Shown here in pieces: positions 18,208 to 25,996 of a stretch of DNA of 47,337 nucleotides. Location of the stretch: positions 1 to 47,337 of IMG/VR virus record IMGVR_UViG_3300005607_000344, one strand, 5' to 3'. A program made the position numbers and the translations under genes. The DNA is from a virus. Numbering within the stretch: position 1 is the stretch's first letter; each line of letters begins with the position of its first letter. Under the pieces are notes generated by a model. The model was given only the letters and a program-made list of their open reading frames with translations, was not told the origin of the DNA and searched no databases.

Positions 18208-19062
18208 TTAAGCATTCGCATCTGTTGTCGGGAGGCGCCGAATAAATTCGCGCGTGACGACCGCTGCTGCGTGGGCTGCATACACTTTCCATTGCGCACG
18301 AGTCGCATCATTGCCCTCCACACCAACAAGGTCGGAAATTCCCCGAATCACCGAGTATAGAGGGTTGTACCAAAAGGAGGTCCGCCGGGCGCACACACCT
18401 CTGGCCATGCCAATCGATTCCATGTCGACGGCAAGTGCTTTGTCGAATGGCTTCAATAGTTCCGTTTGAACCGGATTGTTCAGGCCACCCATCACTTTTT
18501 CGGCTGACACAATCTGGCCGATGTGAATCCGAGAGTTGTGTGCTGCTGGGGGCTGCTTCGTAATCGCATCTGCGATCCTGAATGTTTTTTGAATCGGGAA
18601 AGAGATGGTCCGTCCAAGATGCACAGAGGGATGATCGACAGGATATTGTCGCCAGAACATTGTCGCGCCATCGATCTTCAAGAAATCGACATATGCGACC
18701 GTATTTGCAATCACAACATCACCGAGATGAATGTTTTCGCGAGGTCTGCCGTTGTCGCACATTCCACCGGCAATGCCGACCAACAAAAGAACTTGGGGGC
18801 GGAGATCTTCAATGATGTGACCAACTTCTTCTCCTGAGGGGAGGTTGGTGCGGTCCGTGCATTTCGAAACCACCACATCCCAGTCACCACTATCTGGCGC
18901 CTCACTCACGAAATAGGGCGAACTCCCAATGTCATTGTGTGTTCCAAGAACGTCTCTGACCTCATCGAATTCTTCATCGATTACAGTGACGACCGCGACG
19001 CGCGCTCGGCCAAGCCGACCGCGCGGCGGAGAGTAAGCGCGCTCCTCGGACGGAGGCGCCAT
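18208..19062 (-). CDS. PNP/UDP-family nucleosidase or phosphorylase, candidate effector
   Basis: The 284-residue protein matches the PNP_UDP_1 family. After a short basic leader comes VAVVTVIDEEFDEV, then LLLVGIAGGMCDN at 92-104, NIHLGDVVIANTVAY at 110-124, LAVDMESIGMARG at 210-222 (the Met-Glu of DMES binds ribose) and VIRGISDLVGVEG with the general-acid Asp244. All the key residues of MTA/AMP-nucleosidase-like enzymes are kept, so it should cleave the glycosidic bond of a purine or related nucleoside or nucleotide. In antiphage systems such as Detocs and PNP-NACHT proteins, this fold serves as a cell-killing effector that destroys nucleotides. Its position between a TS-like gene (9 bases upstream) and a STAND ATPase supports a conflict role. 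The actual substrate is unknown. Confidence 0.83.
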   Translation of the reverse strand: MAPPSEERAYSPPRGRLGRARVAVVTVIDEEFDEVRDVLGTHNDIGSSPYFVSEAPDSGDWDVVVSKCTDRTNLPSGEEVGHIIEDLRPQVLLLVGIAGGMCDNGRPRENIHLGDVVIANTVAYVDFLKIDGATMFWRQYPVDHPSVHLGRTISFPIQKTFRIADAITKQPPAAHNSRIHIGQIVSAEKVMGGLNNPVQTELLKPFDKALAVDMESIGMARGVCARRTSFWYNPLYSVIRGISDLVGVEGNDATRAQWKVYAAHAAAVVTREFIRRLPTTDANA

Positions 19063-19071
19063 CGTCAGTAA

Positions 19072-19908
19072 TCATCCCAATTCGGCATAGCTTCTAATCC
19101 AGCGGATCACCGCACTCTCGGCGGAGTCGTTGTATATGTCGCGAATCACCTGGGTAGGATCAGAAATAGCCGGCATGCGAATCGCACTCACCTCTTCGTC
19201 CTGGGCTCTTTTTCGAAGGGCTTCCAAATGCGGCTTGTTCCTCTCATATATCTGCGTGAAGGTGCAGAGTACGGTTGTGGTCCCGACCGCAAGGAACCGG
19301 CCAAGTCTTGTGCCCAAGTCGACGGCTACCAGCTCCGTAAGAAATGAGAAGAATGCCATGTCGTATGGCAGTCCCGAATACAAATCCTCGCTACGCGAAA
19401 GAATGCAGCAGTGTAGCGTGTCCTGGCGTATGTAGAACTGTAGCGAAATCGCGCAGGGAAAATCGCTGTTGGTTATGTCTTTATGATACGCTTGGTTAAT
19501 GTTGATCACGGCTCGCCGGCTTGACGCGTTCCGGGACAGAACGGCCAGAACCCATTCGTACTGAGTCATGCCGTGGACACGCTCGTAGAACACATAGTGT
19601 CCATAGTTGGACCAGATGAGTCCATTTGAGTCGGAATATTGCGCCCAACGTCTGCTCGCATGAAGTAGGCCGTCGGCAGCTCTCAGGCTCCCACGAAAGA
19701 ACGCAAGCAGTTCCCTGCACATATATCTTTCCGACGCAGGATGGCGAAGATGAAATACGCGATCGTTGGAGTCGGTCAGGGTGTACGCCACGTTGTACGA
19801 TTGAATTGCAGAGCCCGCTCGGGCTCCTATGTGCTCTCCAGTTTGCAAAACATGATCTATTCCCGCCAAAACAAGCTGGTCGACAGAAGCCGCCGATATT
19901 ACGTGCAT
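19072..19908 (-). CDS. Thymidylate-synthase-like protein with a cytosine-nucleotide signature
   Basis: The 278-residue protein can be aligned with E. coli ThyA by motif. Arg30 in IGARAGSA matches Arg21, Glu66 in CRELLAFFRG matches Glu58, SRRAVIN at 130-136 matches the phosphate-binding Arg126/127, and DFPCAISLQFYI gives the nucleophile Cys152 (146). SRSEDLYSGLPYDMAFF gives Arg172, Asp175 and Gly179 (166, 169, 173). At the dUMP-selecting Asn177 position it has Asp183, as in dCMP hydroxymethylases. The HLY motif (His207/Tyr209), which contacts the sugar, is not conserved. The protein therefore probably modifies or binds a cytosine nucleotide using a folate cofactor, rather than making dTMP. ATG 19908 is preferred over GTG 19920 because a G-rich ribosome site precedes it. 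First gene of the three-gene operon. Fold is well supported; substrate is inference. Confidence 0.78.
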   Translation of the reverse strand: MHVISAASVDQLVLAGIDHVLQTGEHIGARAGSAIQSYNVAYTLTDSNDRVFHLRHPASERYMCRELLAFFRGSLRAADGLLHASRRWAQYSDSNGLIWSNYGHYVFYERVHGMTQYEWVLAVLSRNASSRRAVININQAYHKDITNSDFPCAISLQFYIRQDTLHCCILSRSEDLYSGLPYDMAFFSFLTELVAVDLGTRLGRFLAVGTTTVLCTFTQIYERNKPHLEALRKRAQDEEVSAIRMPAISDPTQVIRDIYNDSAESAVIRWIRSYAELG

Positions 19909-20028
19909 CACTGCCCCCACGACCCCGCGATTTGCCCCTCCAAGGCTCTCAACAATTACCAGGGGTTGTGGGGGTCGTCGATGGCGGATTAATCACCTAT
20001 CAGTGCGTCTCGGCTCGGCCTTTACGGT

Positions 20029-20106
20029 TTATCGAAATTGCGACAACAGCCAAGTGATGATCTTGGCCGCGAACACAGACACGAGCCACACGAATGCAGT
20101 GATCAT
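20029..20106 (-). CDS. Possible 25-residue membrane peptide
   Basis: An ATG at 20106 opens a 25-codon frame, MITAFVWLVSVFAAKIITWL and five more residues, almost all hydrophobic with one Lys in the middle and an Arg at the end. It would form a single membrane segment. It lies 71 bases after the lysis-group genes in the same direction, so it could be a small lysis or toxin-like peptide. No convincing ribosome site is seen, and short hydrophobic frames arise by chance. Confidence 0.2.
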   Translation of the reverse strand: MITAFVWLVSVFAAKIITWLLSQFR

Positions 20107-20177
20107 TCTTGTGCCAACTGCTAAGCATCAGCACGCTGACATCACAGCCGGCGAAGGACGCGCCAAAGCGATGAACG

Positions 20178-20567
20178 TCATCTGTTATTTGGATTGCCTG
20201 GCCATTGCCGAATATGGCGTTGGAGCCCTTCGTTGATGGCGTCGAGACGCTTCGCATTGTCGTCCAACGTCTTAAGCAAACTGTTCTGGCGTTCCTCGAA
20301 CCGGGCCAGCCGCGCATCCATTTGAGACAGAAACAGGTCGATCGCCGCGAGCCGCGCAAGCTGGCGCTCCTGTGCGAGGTTCTGCTGTTCCAGCGTGTTG
20401 ATACGAATGGTCAAGGTCTCAAGCTGCGGCGAGCCGCGCGCTTCGATCACGCCGACGCGGCTCTGCACGGTCGCGCCCCAAACGATCGCACCGACCATTT
20501 GAGCGGCGAGGAAAGCGGCGAGCGGGCTGTTTGCTCGCCACCATGAGACGACCGATTCCCGCGTCAT
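20178..20567 (-). CDS. Small membrane coiled-coil protein of the lysis group
   Basis: The real start is ATG 20567, overlapping the stop of the preceding holin-like gene (ATGA). The 129-residue product begins MTRESVVSWWRANSPLAAFL, with one membrane segment at about 14-33, followed by a long heptad-like region rich in Leu, Gln and Arg (ETLTIRINTLEQQNLAQERQ). This layout of one N-terminal anchor and a periplasmic coiled coil fits an inner-membrane spanin-like or accessory lysis protein. No partner outer-membrane lipoprotein spanin is evident. Assignment rests on topology and position only. Confidence 0.6.
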   Translation of the reverse strand: MTRESVVSWWRANSPLAAFLAAQMVGAIVWGATVQSRVGVIEARGSPQLETLTIRINTLEQQNLAQERQLARLAAIDLFLSQMDARLARFEERQNSLLKTLDDNAKRLDAINEGLQRHIRQWPGNPNNR

Positions 20568-21070
20568 CGGTTGCCCTTTTCCAGGTAGCGGCTCACCAAT
20601 CCGAGCGCGCCGGAGATCGCGGTATCGACTGGCTTGGCAATCACGAAGAACAGGATGTACTCGAATTCGGCAGCGCCGTAGGTGCCATGGATCGTTGGGA
20701 TGCTCCATGAGCAGGCATCGCCGACGACATGCTTGCTGCCGATGGTACAACCGAAAATCCACCACCACGTCGAATCGATCATGATGAGGCAGAAGCGGGT
20801 CGCCGCGATGGCAAGGATGACCCAGAGGATGACGCGGAACGGCCACCATTGCAGCACGGCAAGCGCATATTGCGACTTGACCTGCGCGAACCGGACATTG
20901 GCATCTATCACCGCAACCGCGAGCTGCTCGGTTGCGACATTGGCGCTCTTGAACTTTTCAAGGTCAACGTCCTTTGACTTGAGATAGGCGTTCAGGAGCG
21001 GCTGGACGATGTTGTCGCCGAACAGTTTGAAAACCGTCGACGCGGCGGCCGATGCGAGCCATTCAAACAT
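20564..21070 (-). CDS. Holin-like membrane protein
   Basis: The 168-residue protein has an N-terminal helix MFEWLASAAASTVFKLFGDN, a charged central region, and two strongly hydrophobic stretches: LQWWPFRVILWVILAIAATRF followed by CLIMIDSTWWWIF, and FEYILFFVIAKPVDTAISGALG. It follows the 123-residue membrane protein by four bases and overlaps the next gene. Position directly downstream of the endolysin and the small size fit a holin or holin-like lysis protein of alphaproteobacterial phages. The family name is not certain. Confidence 0.62.
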   Translation of the reverse strand: MFEWLASAAASTVFKLFGDNIVQPLLNAYLKSKDVDLEKFKSANVATEQLAVAVIDANVRFAQVKSQYALAVLQWWPFRVILWVILAIAATRFCLIMIDSTWWWIFGCTIGSKHVVGDACSWSIPTIHGTYGAAEFEYILFFVIAKPVDTAISGALGLVSRYLEKGNR

Positions 21071-21074
21071 CGGT

Positions 21075-21446
21075 TTAGCCCTTCTTGTCGGCTAGGCTTT
21101 CGCGTGTCACGCGGCGCAGCCACTCAAAGGCGACGCCGGTAGCCGCGAGGAAGCCGGCTAGCGCCAGCGCGCGGAATTGTTCGGGGATCAGGTTGGTCAC
21201 CTCGTTGACCAACGGCGTCCAATCCATGCCGTAGGACGCCAGCGTGTCGTGAATGGCGATGACGATGCCACCGATCCAATAGAGCCGTGCAACAATGAGC
21301 GTGCGCGAGCGGTCGACCAGCCAAGCCTCGACCGGGTCGATGTAGCTCCACAGTTTCGGATAACGATCGCGTAGGAACGGGCGGCCGAAGAAGATATAGG
21401 CCCAGGCCAGGAACACGATCAGCGCGCACCACAGAAGGAGGTTCAT
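21075..21446 (-). CDS. Small membrane protein of the lysis cassette, putative holin
   Basis: The 123-residue protein starts with a hydrophobic segment NLLLWCALIVFLAWAYIFFG and has further hydrophobic helices around 55-70 and 95-108, then a basic end TRESLADKKG. A GGAG ribosome site precedes ATG 21446. It sits directly after the endolysin and before the other membrane genes, the usual place for a holin or antiholin. Function is inferred from topology and neighbours. Confidence 0.6.
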   Translation of the reverse strand: MNLLLWCALIVFLAWAYIFFGRPFLRDRYPKLWSYIDPVEAWLVDRSRTLIVARLYWIGGIVIAIHDTLASYGMDWTPLVNEVTNLIPEQFRALALAGFLAATGVAFEWLRRVTRESLADKKG

Positions 21447-21474
21447 GAGTTAGCTCCGCTTTTGTGAAAGAGTT

Positions 21475-22296
21475 TCAGGCGGCGGCTTTTTCGGGCACCA
21501 CCACGATGCCCGGCGTCGGCGCGTCCTGCCGCGCCTGGTAGTTTCGATCGATCGCGTAGATGGTGCCGCCGATCATGACGACGATGCCGAGCGCCAGCGC
21601 CCCGGTCTCGACCGGATGCGCGATGACCCATTCGTGGAAGCCGCCGGCCGTGCCGACCGCGGCGCCGCCACCGCCAACCTGGATGACCTTCTTGGTCGCA
21701 GTCGGCGGCGGGATGACGCCCTTCGCCATTGTCTCGTCGGTTTGCGTCGGCGTGATCGGCGGCGCCATGTGCTTTGCCTGATCGGCAAAATGCAGCGCCA
21801 GCGCGCGGACCTCCGTTACGCGCCGCGTCCAGCCCTTGCCGAATGCCGCGAACGTCTTGAGCGAGCGCAGGAACGCCATGCGCTCGTCACAGATCGCGTT
21901 GACGAGCGCCTCGGGGTCACGCCGGCCAATCGCGGCAATCGTTGCTGGGCCAATGACGCCGTCGACATCGTTCATGCCGACGAGGCGCTGCATGACCTTG
22001 GCGGCGCGGCTGACGCCGGAATTGATGCTGTAATCGAGCGCCGCGTAATCGGGGCCGGGGGGGAGATCGTCGTAGCAGAGCGGGACCGCGTAGTGCGGCC
22101 AATAGATCGCCTCGGCGACCGACTTGGGCATTGCCTTCACGTCGGCCGCGGTGGCGTCCGATTTCCAGTACTTGCGCGCGTCGAAGATGGTGATGCCCCA
22201 ATTGGTCGGGCCGCCAGGATCGCGCGGGTCGTTGGTGTATCCGCCCTCGTGCGGAAACACGCCTTGCTCCATCGCTGGCTCATAGGTCCAGTGCAT
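21475..22296 (-). CDS. GH108-family endolysin with a C-terminal membrane segment
   Basis: The 273-residue protein starts at ATG 22296 after a GAGGA ribosome site. Near the N-terminus is FPHEGGYTNDPRDPGGPTNWG, the glycoside hydrolase 108 signature with the catalytic Glu of EGGY. A second region, YSINSGVSRAAKVMQRLVG with DGVIGPATIAAIGRRDP, is the peptidoglycan-binding part typical of this family. The enzyme cuts the sugar backbone of peptidoglycan (muramidase) at the end of infection. After about residue 190 there is a proline-rich linker, a Gly/Ala stretch and a hydrophobic helix VETGALALGIVVMIGGTIY. No signal peptide is seen, so the tail helix may tether the enzyme to the membrane. Genes for membrane proteins follow immediately. 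Confidence 0.9.
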   Translation of the reverse strand: MHWTYEPAMEQGVFPHEGGYTNDPRDPGGPTNWGITIFDARKYWKSDATAADVKAMPKSVAEAIYWPHYAVPLCYDDLPPGPDYAALDYSINSGVSRAAKVMQRLVGMNDVDGVIGPATIAAIGRRDPEALVNAICDERMAFLRSLKTFAAFGKGWTRRVTEVRALALHFADQAKHMAPPITPTQTDETMAKGVIPPPTATKKVIQVGGGGAAVGTAGGFHEWVIAHPVETGALALGIVVMIGGTIYAIDRNYQARQDAPTPGIVVVPEKAAA

Positions 22297-22491
22297 CAAG
22301 TCCTCGCTCTCTTGGGGAATTTGTCGGCCAATGCGGAATCGGGCGGCGGCACGTCGGCCTGCGCGCCGTCATCCCGAGGTCGGCTCGCCGTGAAGACGCG
22401 CATGTGCATCTGTGGCGCGCCGCGCGCGCCGACAGCCAAGCCGTCAGTTTTGGGATTTAAGGGAAGGGCGCGGGTTGATCCCCGCTTCGCT

Positions 22492-22905
22492 TTAGCTCGC
22501 GGCGCCGATGGTAAAAGTCAGGTCGCCGGTCAGGAACTTGATAGGCGTGCCGGTAGCGACCGCAAACGGCCCGCCCGGCAGGGCCTTGCTGAACAGCAGG
22601 TTGCCGCCCGAGGCCGCGTCGAAGATGCCGACATAGTCGAAGTTCGCGACATCGCCCGCCGCTTCGCCGAAATCGACATCCGCCGAATTCGTGATCTCAT
22701 TGTCGACGCCGTCGTCGGCGATGGCGTCGAAGGCGATCGCGACGCGTCCGCCGGCATTGATGGTGTCGGTAACCTCGGCGCCGGAGGTCTTCGGGTTGCC
22801 GTTGAATAGCCCGACGTAGCAGGCGGCGGGCGCTGCCGGCATCGCATTGCCGGCAAGCCAGCGGCAGACCTTGTTGCCGAGATAGACGCTCATGTCAGAT
22901 GCCAT
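22492..22905 (-). CDS. Small phage tail/structural protein
   Basis: The 137-residue protein reads SDMSVYLGNKVCRWLAG, then ACYVGLFNGNPKTSGAEVTD, and a mid-region NFDYVGIFDAASGGNLLFSK. This YVGLFN...GIFDA pattern is seen in small tail-fibre or minor structural proteins of Proteobacteria phages. It follows the large fibre gene by 15 bases and precedes the endolysin. Probably a virion accessory or fibre-associated protein; the exact role is unknown. Confidence 0.62.
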   Translation of the reverse strand: MASDMSVYLGNKVCRWLAGNAMPAAPAACYVGLFNGNPKTSGAEVTDTINAGGRVAIAFDAIADDGVDNEITNSADVDFGEAAGDVANFDYVGIFDAASGGNLLFSKALPGGPFAVATGTPIKFLTGDLTFTIGAAS

Positions 22906-22920
22906 GTTTTTCTCCTGTTG

Positions 22921-25900
22921 TTACCAACTCAGCACCACCACGACCTGGATCGGTGGCGCGTGGGGCTGAAATCCGATCGTCACCGACGCCGCCAGCTCGG
23001 CGTCGTCGGTAAATGCGGCCGAGAGCACGGTCGCGACGAACAATGTCGCCTGCGCGGCGAGCACTGCCTCGTCGCTGAGATCGACCGCGAGCCGCAGGGC
23101 CGCGGCGCCGACGGTCAGATAGGCGGCAAGCACCGCGTTGTCGGTGTTACCCGCGGCAAGATGGAGCGGCGCCGGCAGAACGGTGATCGCCGCCGCGAAG
23201 CCTCCGTCCTCGCCGAAGGCGGCGGCGAGATAAAGCGGCGGCCAGATGCCGATCGTTGGCGCCAGCGTCGCCTCGTCGGCGAACGCAGCGGCCAATTCCA
23301 GCGGCGGCGGGATGATAGTGATTGCCGCGCCGAAAGCCGCATCCTCGGCGAACGCTACCGCCAATTCGAGCGGCGGGATGTCGGTGGCCGAGGCTTTGAT
23401 CGCATCGACGATCAATCCCCAGTTCTGGATCGTGAAGGACGTGCCGAACGCGACGGTCGCGTTGTCCAGCGGCGCGGTCGCGAGCTTGTACTCGCTCTGC
23501 TGCGACGACCAATCGCTGCCGCCGCTATTAGTGAAATTTGCAAGCGTCGTGAAATCGGCGGGCGACGAGCTCGTCCCGCCGCTGCGCGGGGACCCGGCGA
23601 CAGCGAGGATCAGCGCGCGGGCGGCATCGGTTTCAACGCCCGCAAGGTTCGGCGTGCTGGCGGTCGCTGCGCCACCGGTCGCGGTCGCCGGCAGGCTTGC
23701 GTTCGTGTCGAAGGGCTCGTCGATATCGGCACCGGCAACGCCGAACGCCAGGATCGTGGCGTCGTCGACATTGCCGCCGGAAATATGCGCGGTGATCGTA
23801 TCGGCGGTGAGCGCAGCCGGCGCATGCGCCCACCAGATCTCAAGGGTATTCGAGTTGCTATTGCGACCACCAGCCCACTGGTATTGCGCCCGCCGCTGCC
23901 ACGACAAACCGGCCGTGTCGGTGACGCTGCCGACGGGACGATAGCCGTTGGCGCCGGTCGTCTCGGTATGGACGATCGCGACGATGACATCGTCCGGCTG
24001 CGTGGTCGTCAGCGAGACGCTGCCCGTCCCGCTACCGGAAAAATTCGCGTTCGCCTGGCCGTCGATCGATGGTCCGAGCGGCGCGCCGTTGCCGGCGATT
24101 TCGAAGGCGCGTTGGAGATTTTGCGTCCAGGCCGGCAGCGTCGGCACGGCCAAGATCGTCCCGAATACCTCGCCATCGTGCGAAATCAGGACATCGAAAT
24201 TCAGCGGCGCCAGATTGAACTCGGACGTGTTCTGCGCCCGCATCGTGAGGACGGCGGGCGCAACCGCCGAGGGGAAACTATAGCCGACATATTGCTTGCC
24301 GTTCGCCCCGGCCTGCCAGCGCGTGCCGGCATTATTGTCGAAGGCGTTGGCGGCAACGTAGCTTGAATTGTGCGAGGACTCGATGGCCGTGCCGCCGCCG
24401 GCGTCGGTCAGGTCGACGCCGCTCGCGTCGCGGAATTCGAGCTCTTGGATTTCGACGTAATCGGCGCTGCCGAAGGCGCCGCTCGACATCTTGTCCAGGC
24501 AGCGCACCGCCCAGGTCTCTGCCGCGCCGGCAACCAGCGCTGGTTTGGCGAAGGTGCGGGTCTGAAGGTTACTCCAGCCGGTCTCGTTGACCGCACCGAT
24601 AGCGGTGCGCCAGGCAACCCCATCGTCCGACCATTCGAGCCAGAAGCGCTTGGGGACCTGCGTCAGATACGACGTGTCGGCCTTGAGCGCGAATTCGACG
24701 ATGGCCTGGCGGATGGGAAAACGATAGCCGACCCAGACCCCGGATGAGCCGACCGTGGCCCAGCGATTTCCCTCGCTGCGGTTGAACGCGTTGGCGGCCA
24801 CATCGGAGCCGCTATGGCCGCTTTCGAGCGCGGTCCCGCCCACGCAGACATCGGCGCCGCCGGGCGAGGCGCGCATGTAAACTTCGCCGATCGATGTATA
24901 GGAATCGGCGTTGTTAGCCTCGACGTAGACGCGCCACCAGAAATGCGCGCCGGGCGGAATGGGCACGCGCGAATTGACCGAAAGCGCCGCGGCATCGGAG
25001 AAGCCAGCCCGCAGGTTGCCGGCAAGCGGCAGCGCATTTGCCGCCGCCAGGCGATGCCAGCTCAGCGTCGACGGCGGCGTGCCCGCCGTCCAGGCGACAC
25101 CGTTCGCCGAGGTGTAGAGCGTATTGGCGCCGATAACGATCCACTTGCCGGCATCGGACCAGCAGGCATGATCGAAGCGCGTGCCGCCAAGGCCGCTGGC
25201 AAGTTGCGTGTAATTGACACCATCGGTGGAGCGGGCAATGACGCCGGTGTTGCCGCCGACCACCATCAGCATGTCGAGGCCGGGCGAATAGGCGATCGAT
25301 TGCCAGTCGTAGGCCGAGCCGGTCAGTGATTTTTGCGACCACGCCGCCGATGTCGGATCGCTGCAATAGCCGTAGTCATTATTGCCGCTGGCGTTGCCAG
25401 CGATCATGCAGAACTTCTGGATGGCGCCGGCGGCCCAGGCGATGAAGCGCCAGTTCTTGCTCGTAGCCGGCGCGTTCGCCTTGGTCCAATTGACGGCGTC
25501 GGGGGAGGTATAGACCGCGTTGTTGTCGCCGACGGCGACCAAAAGGCCGCGATCGGACGACCAGCAAACCGAGTTGAGCGCAACGCCGGTGTCGGGCAGC
25601 GAGCGCGCGGTCCAATTGATGCCGTCGGGCGAGGTGAGGACGCGCGTGCTGGTGGTCGGTCCGGCCGAGGTGACGACGACGAACAGCCCAAGGACGCCGG
25701 CCCAGCAGACGCCGTTCATCGTCCAGGTATTTTGATTTGGAACGGGGGTTCCGGTCCAGCTATGGCCGTTGTCGGTCGACCGCGCGACGTTGTTATTGTT
25801 ATTGTCGCCGCCGCTGGCGATGGCGACGAACATGCTGAGCTTGGGCGAATAGGCCAAGCCCGACCAGCTTCCACCGCTCCCGTTGGCGAAGGTCGGGAGG

Positions 25901-25995
25901 TTTACGGTCGTCCAGCTGGCCGCGTCGTCGGCCGACCAGGCGCTGCGTGGATTGTCAGCGCCGCCCCAGGCGACCGCTACGAGCGGGGTCGCCAT
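22921..25995 (-). CDS. Large tail fibre / receptor-binding protein with Asp-box propeller and discoidin-like domains
   Basis: The 1024-residue protein has a modular layout. Residues about 1-310 hold repeated Asp-box-like units (ARSTDNGHSWTG, TSPDGINWTAR, YTSPDAVNWTKA, ARSTDGVNYTQ, YTSANGVAWTAG), which suggest a beta-propeller. Next come two F5/8-type C (discoidin)-like domains marked by ALESGHSGSDVAANAFN and AIESSHNSSYVAANAFD, each with a GNRW/GTRW and a VGY(R/S)FP motif. A beta-rich domain around 620-870 includes DDVIVAIVHTETTGANG. The end has six short tandem repeats of about 23 residues. This architecture fits a sugar-binding fibre at the tail tip. It is the largest gene in the tail region and lies between other fibre genes and the lysis group. 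Confidence 0.75.
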   Translation of the reverse strand: MATPLVAVAWGGADNPRSAWSADDAASWTTVNLPTFANGSGGSWSGLAYSPKLSMFVAIASGGDNNNNNVARSTDNGHSWTGTPVPNQNTWTMNGVCWAGVLGLFVVVTSAGPTTSTRVLTSPDGINWTARSLPDTGVALNSVCWSSDRGLLVAVGDNNAVYTSPDAVNWTKANAPATSKNWRFIAWAAGAIQKFCMIAGNASGNNDYGYCSDPTSAAWSQKSLTGSAYDWQSIAYSPGLDMLMVVGGNTGVIARSTDGVNYTQLASGLGGTRFDHACWSDAGKWIVIGANTLYTSANGVAWTAGTPPSTLSWHRLAAANALPLAGNLRAGFSDAAALSVNSRVPIPPGAHFWWRVYVEANNADSYTSIGEVYMRASPGGADVCVGGTALESGHSGSDVAANAFNRSEGNRWATVGSSGVWVGYRFPIRQAIVEFALKADTSYLTQVPKRFWLEWSDDGVAWRTAIGAVNETGWSNLQTRTFAKPALVAGAAETWAVRCLDKMSSGAFGSADYVEIQELEFRDASGVDLTDAGGGTAIESSHNSSYVAANAFDNNAGTRWQAGANGKQYVGYSFPSAVAPAVLTMRAQNTSEFNLAPLNFDVLISHDGEVFGTILAVPTLPAWTQNLQRAFEIAGNGAPLGPSIDGQANANFSGSGTGSVSLTTTQPDDVIVAIVHTETTGANGYRPVGSVTDTAGLSWQRRAQYQWAGGRNSNSNTLEIWWAHAPAALTADTITAHISGGNVDDATILAFGVAGADIDEPFDTNASLPATATGGAATASTPNLAGVETDAARALILAVAGSPRSGGTSSSPADFTTLANFTNSGGSDWSSQQSEYKLATAPLDNATVAFGTSFTIQNWGLIVDAIKASATDIPPLELAVAFAEDAAFGAAITIIPPPLELAAAFADEATLAPTIGIWPPLYLAAAFGEDGGFAAAITVLPAPLHLAAGNTDNAVLAAYLTVGAAALRLAVDLSDEAVLAAQATLFVATVLSAAFTDDAELAASVTIGFQPHAPPIQVVVVLSW
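22969..23376 (-). repeat. Six degenerate 22-23-residue repeats at the C-terminus of the tail fibre
   Basis: Six successive units share the pattern P-L-x-L-A-x-A-F-x-(D/E)-(D/E)-A-x-(F/L)-A-A-x-I-T-(I/V), for example PPLELAVAFAEDAAFGAAIT, PPPLELAAAFADEATLAP and PPLYLAAAFGEDGGFAAAIT. The last two units are the most degraded. The units are about 66-69 bases long and in phase. Confidence 0.7.
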
Positions 25996-25996
25996 G

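Noticed and set aside
19909-20028. Promoter of the TS-like operon
   Set aside because: A TTGAGA-like hexamer is present on the minus strand but no convincing -10 lies at the right distance, so none is annotated.
20568-20849. N-terminal extension of the small coiled-coil lysis-group protein
   Set aside because: It overlaps the holin-like gene in another frame and is rich in His/Arg; ATG 20567 gives the natural membrane start.
21616-24366. Long + strand frames of 397 and 482 residues (21616-22809, 22918-24366)
   Set aside because: Arg/Gly-rich antisense shadows of GC-rich phage genes, with no recognisable motif and no ribosome sites.
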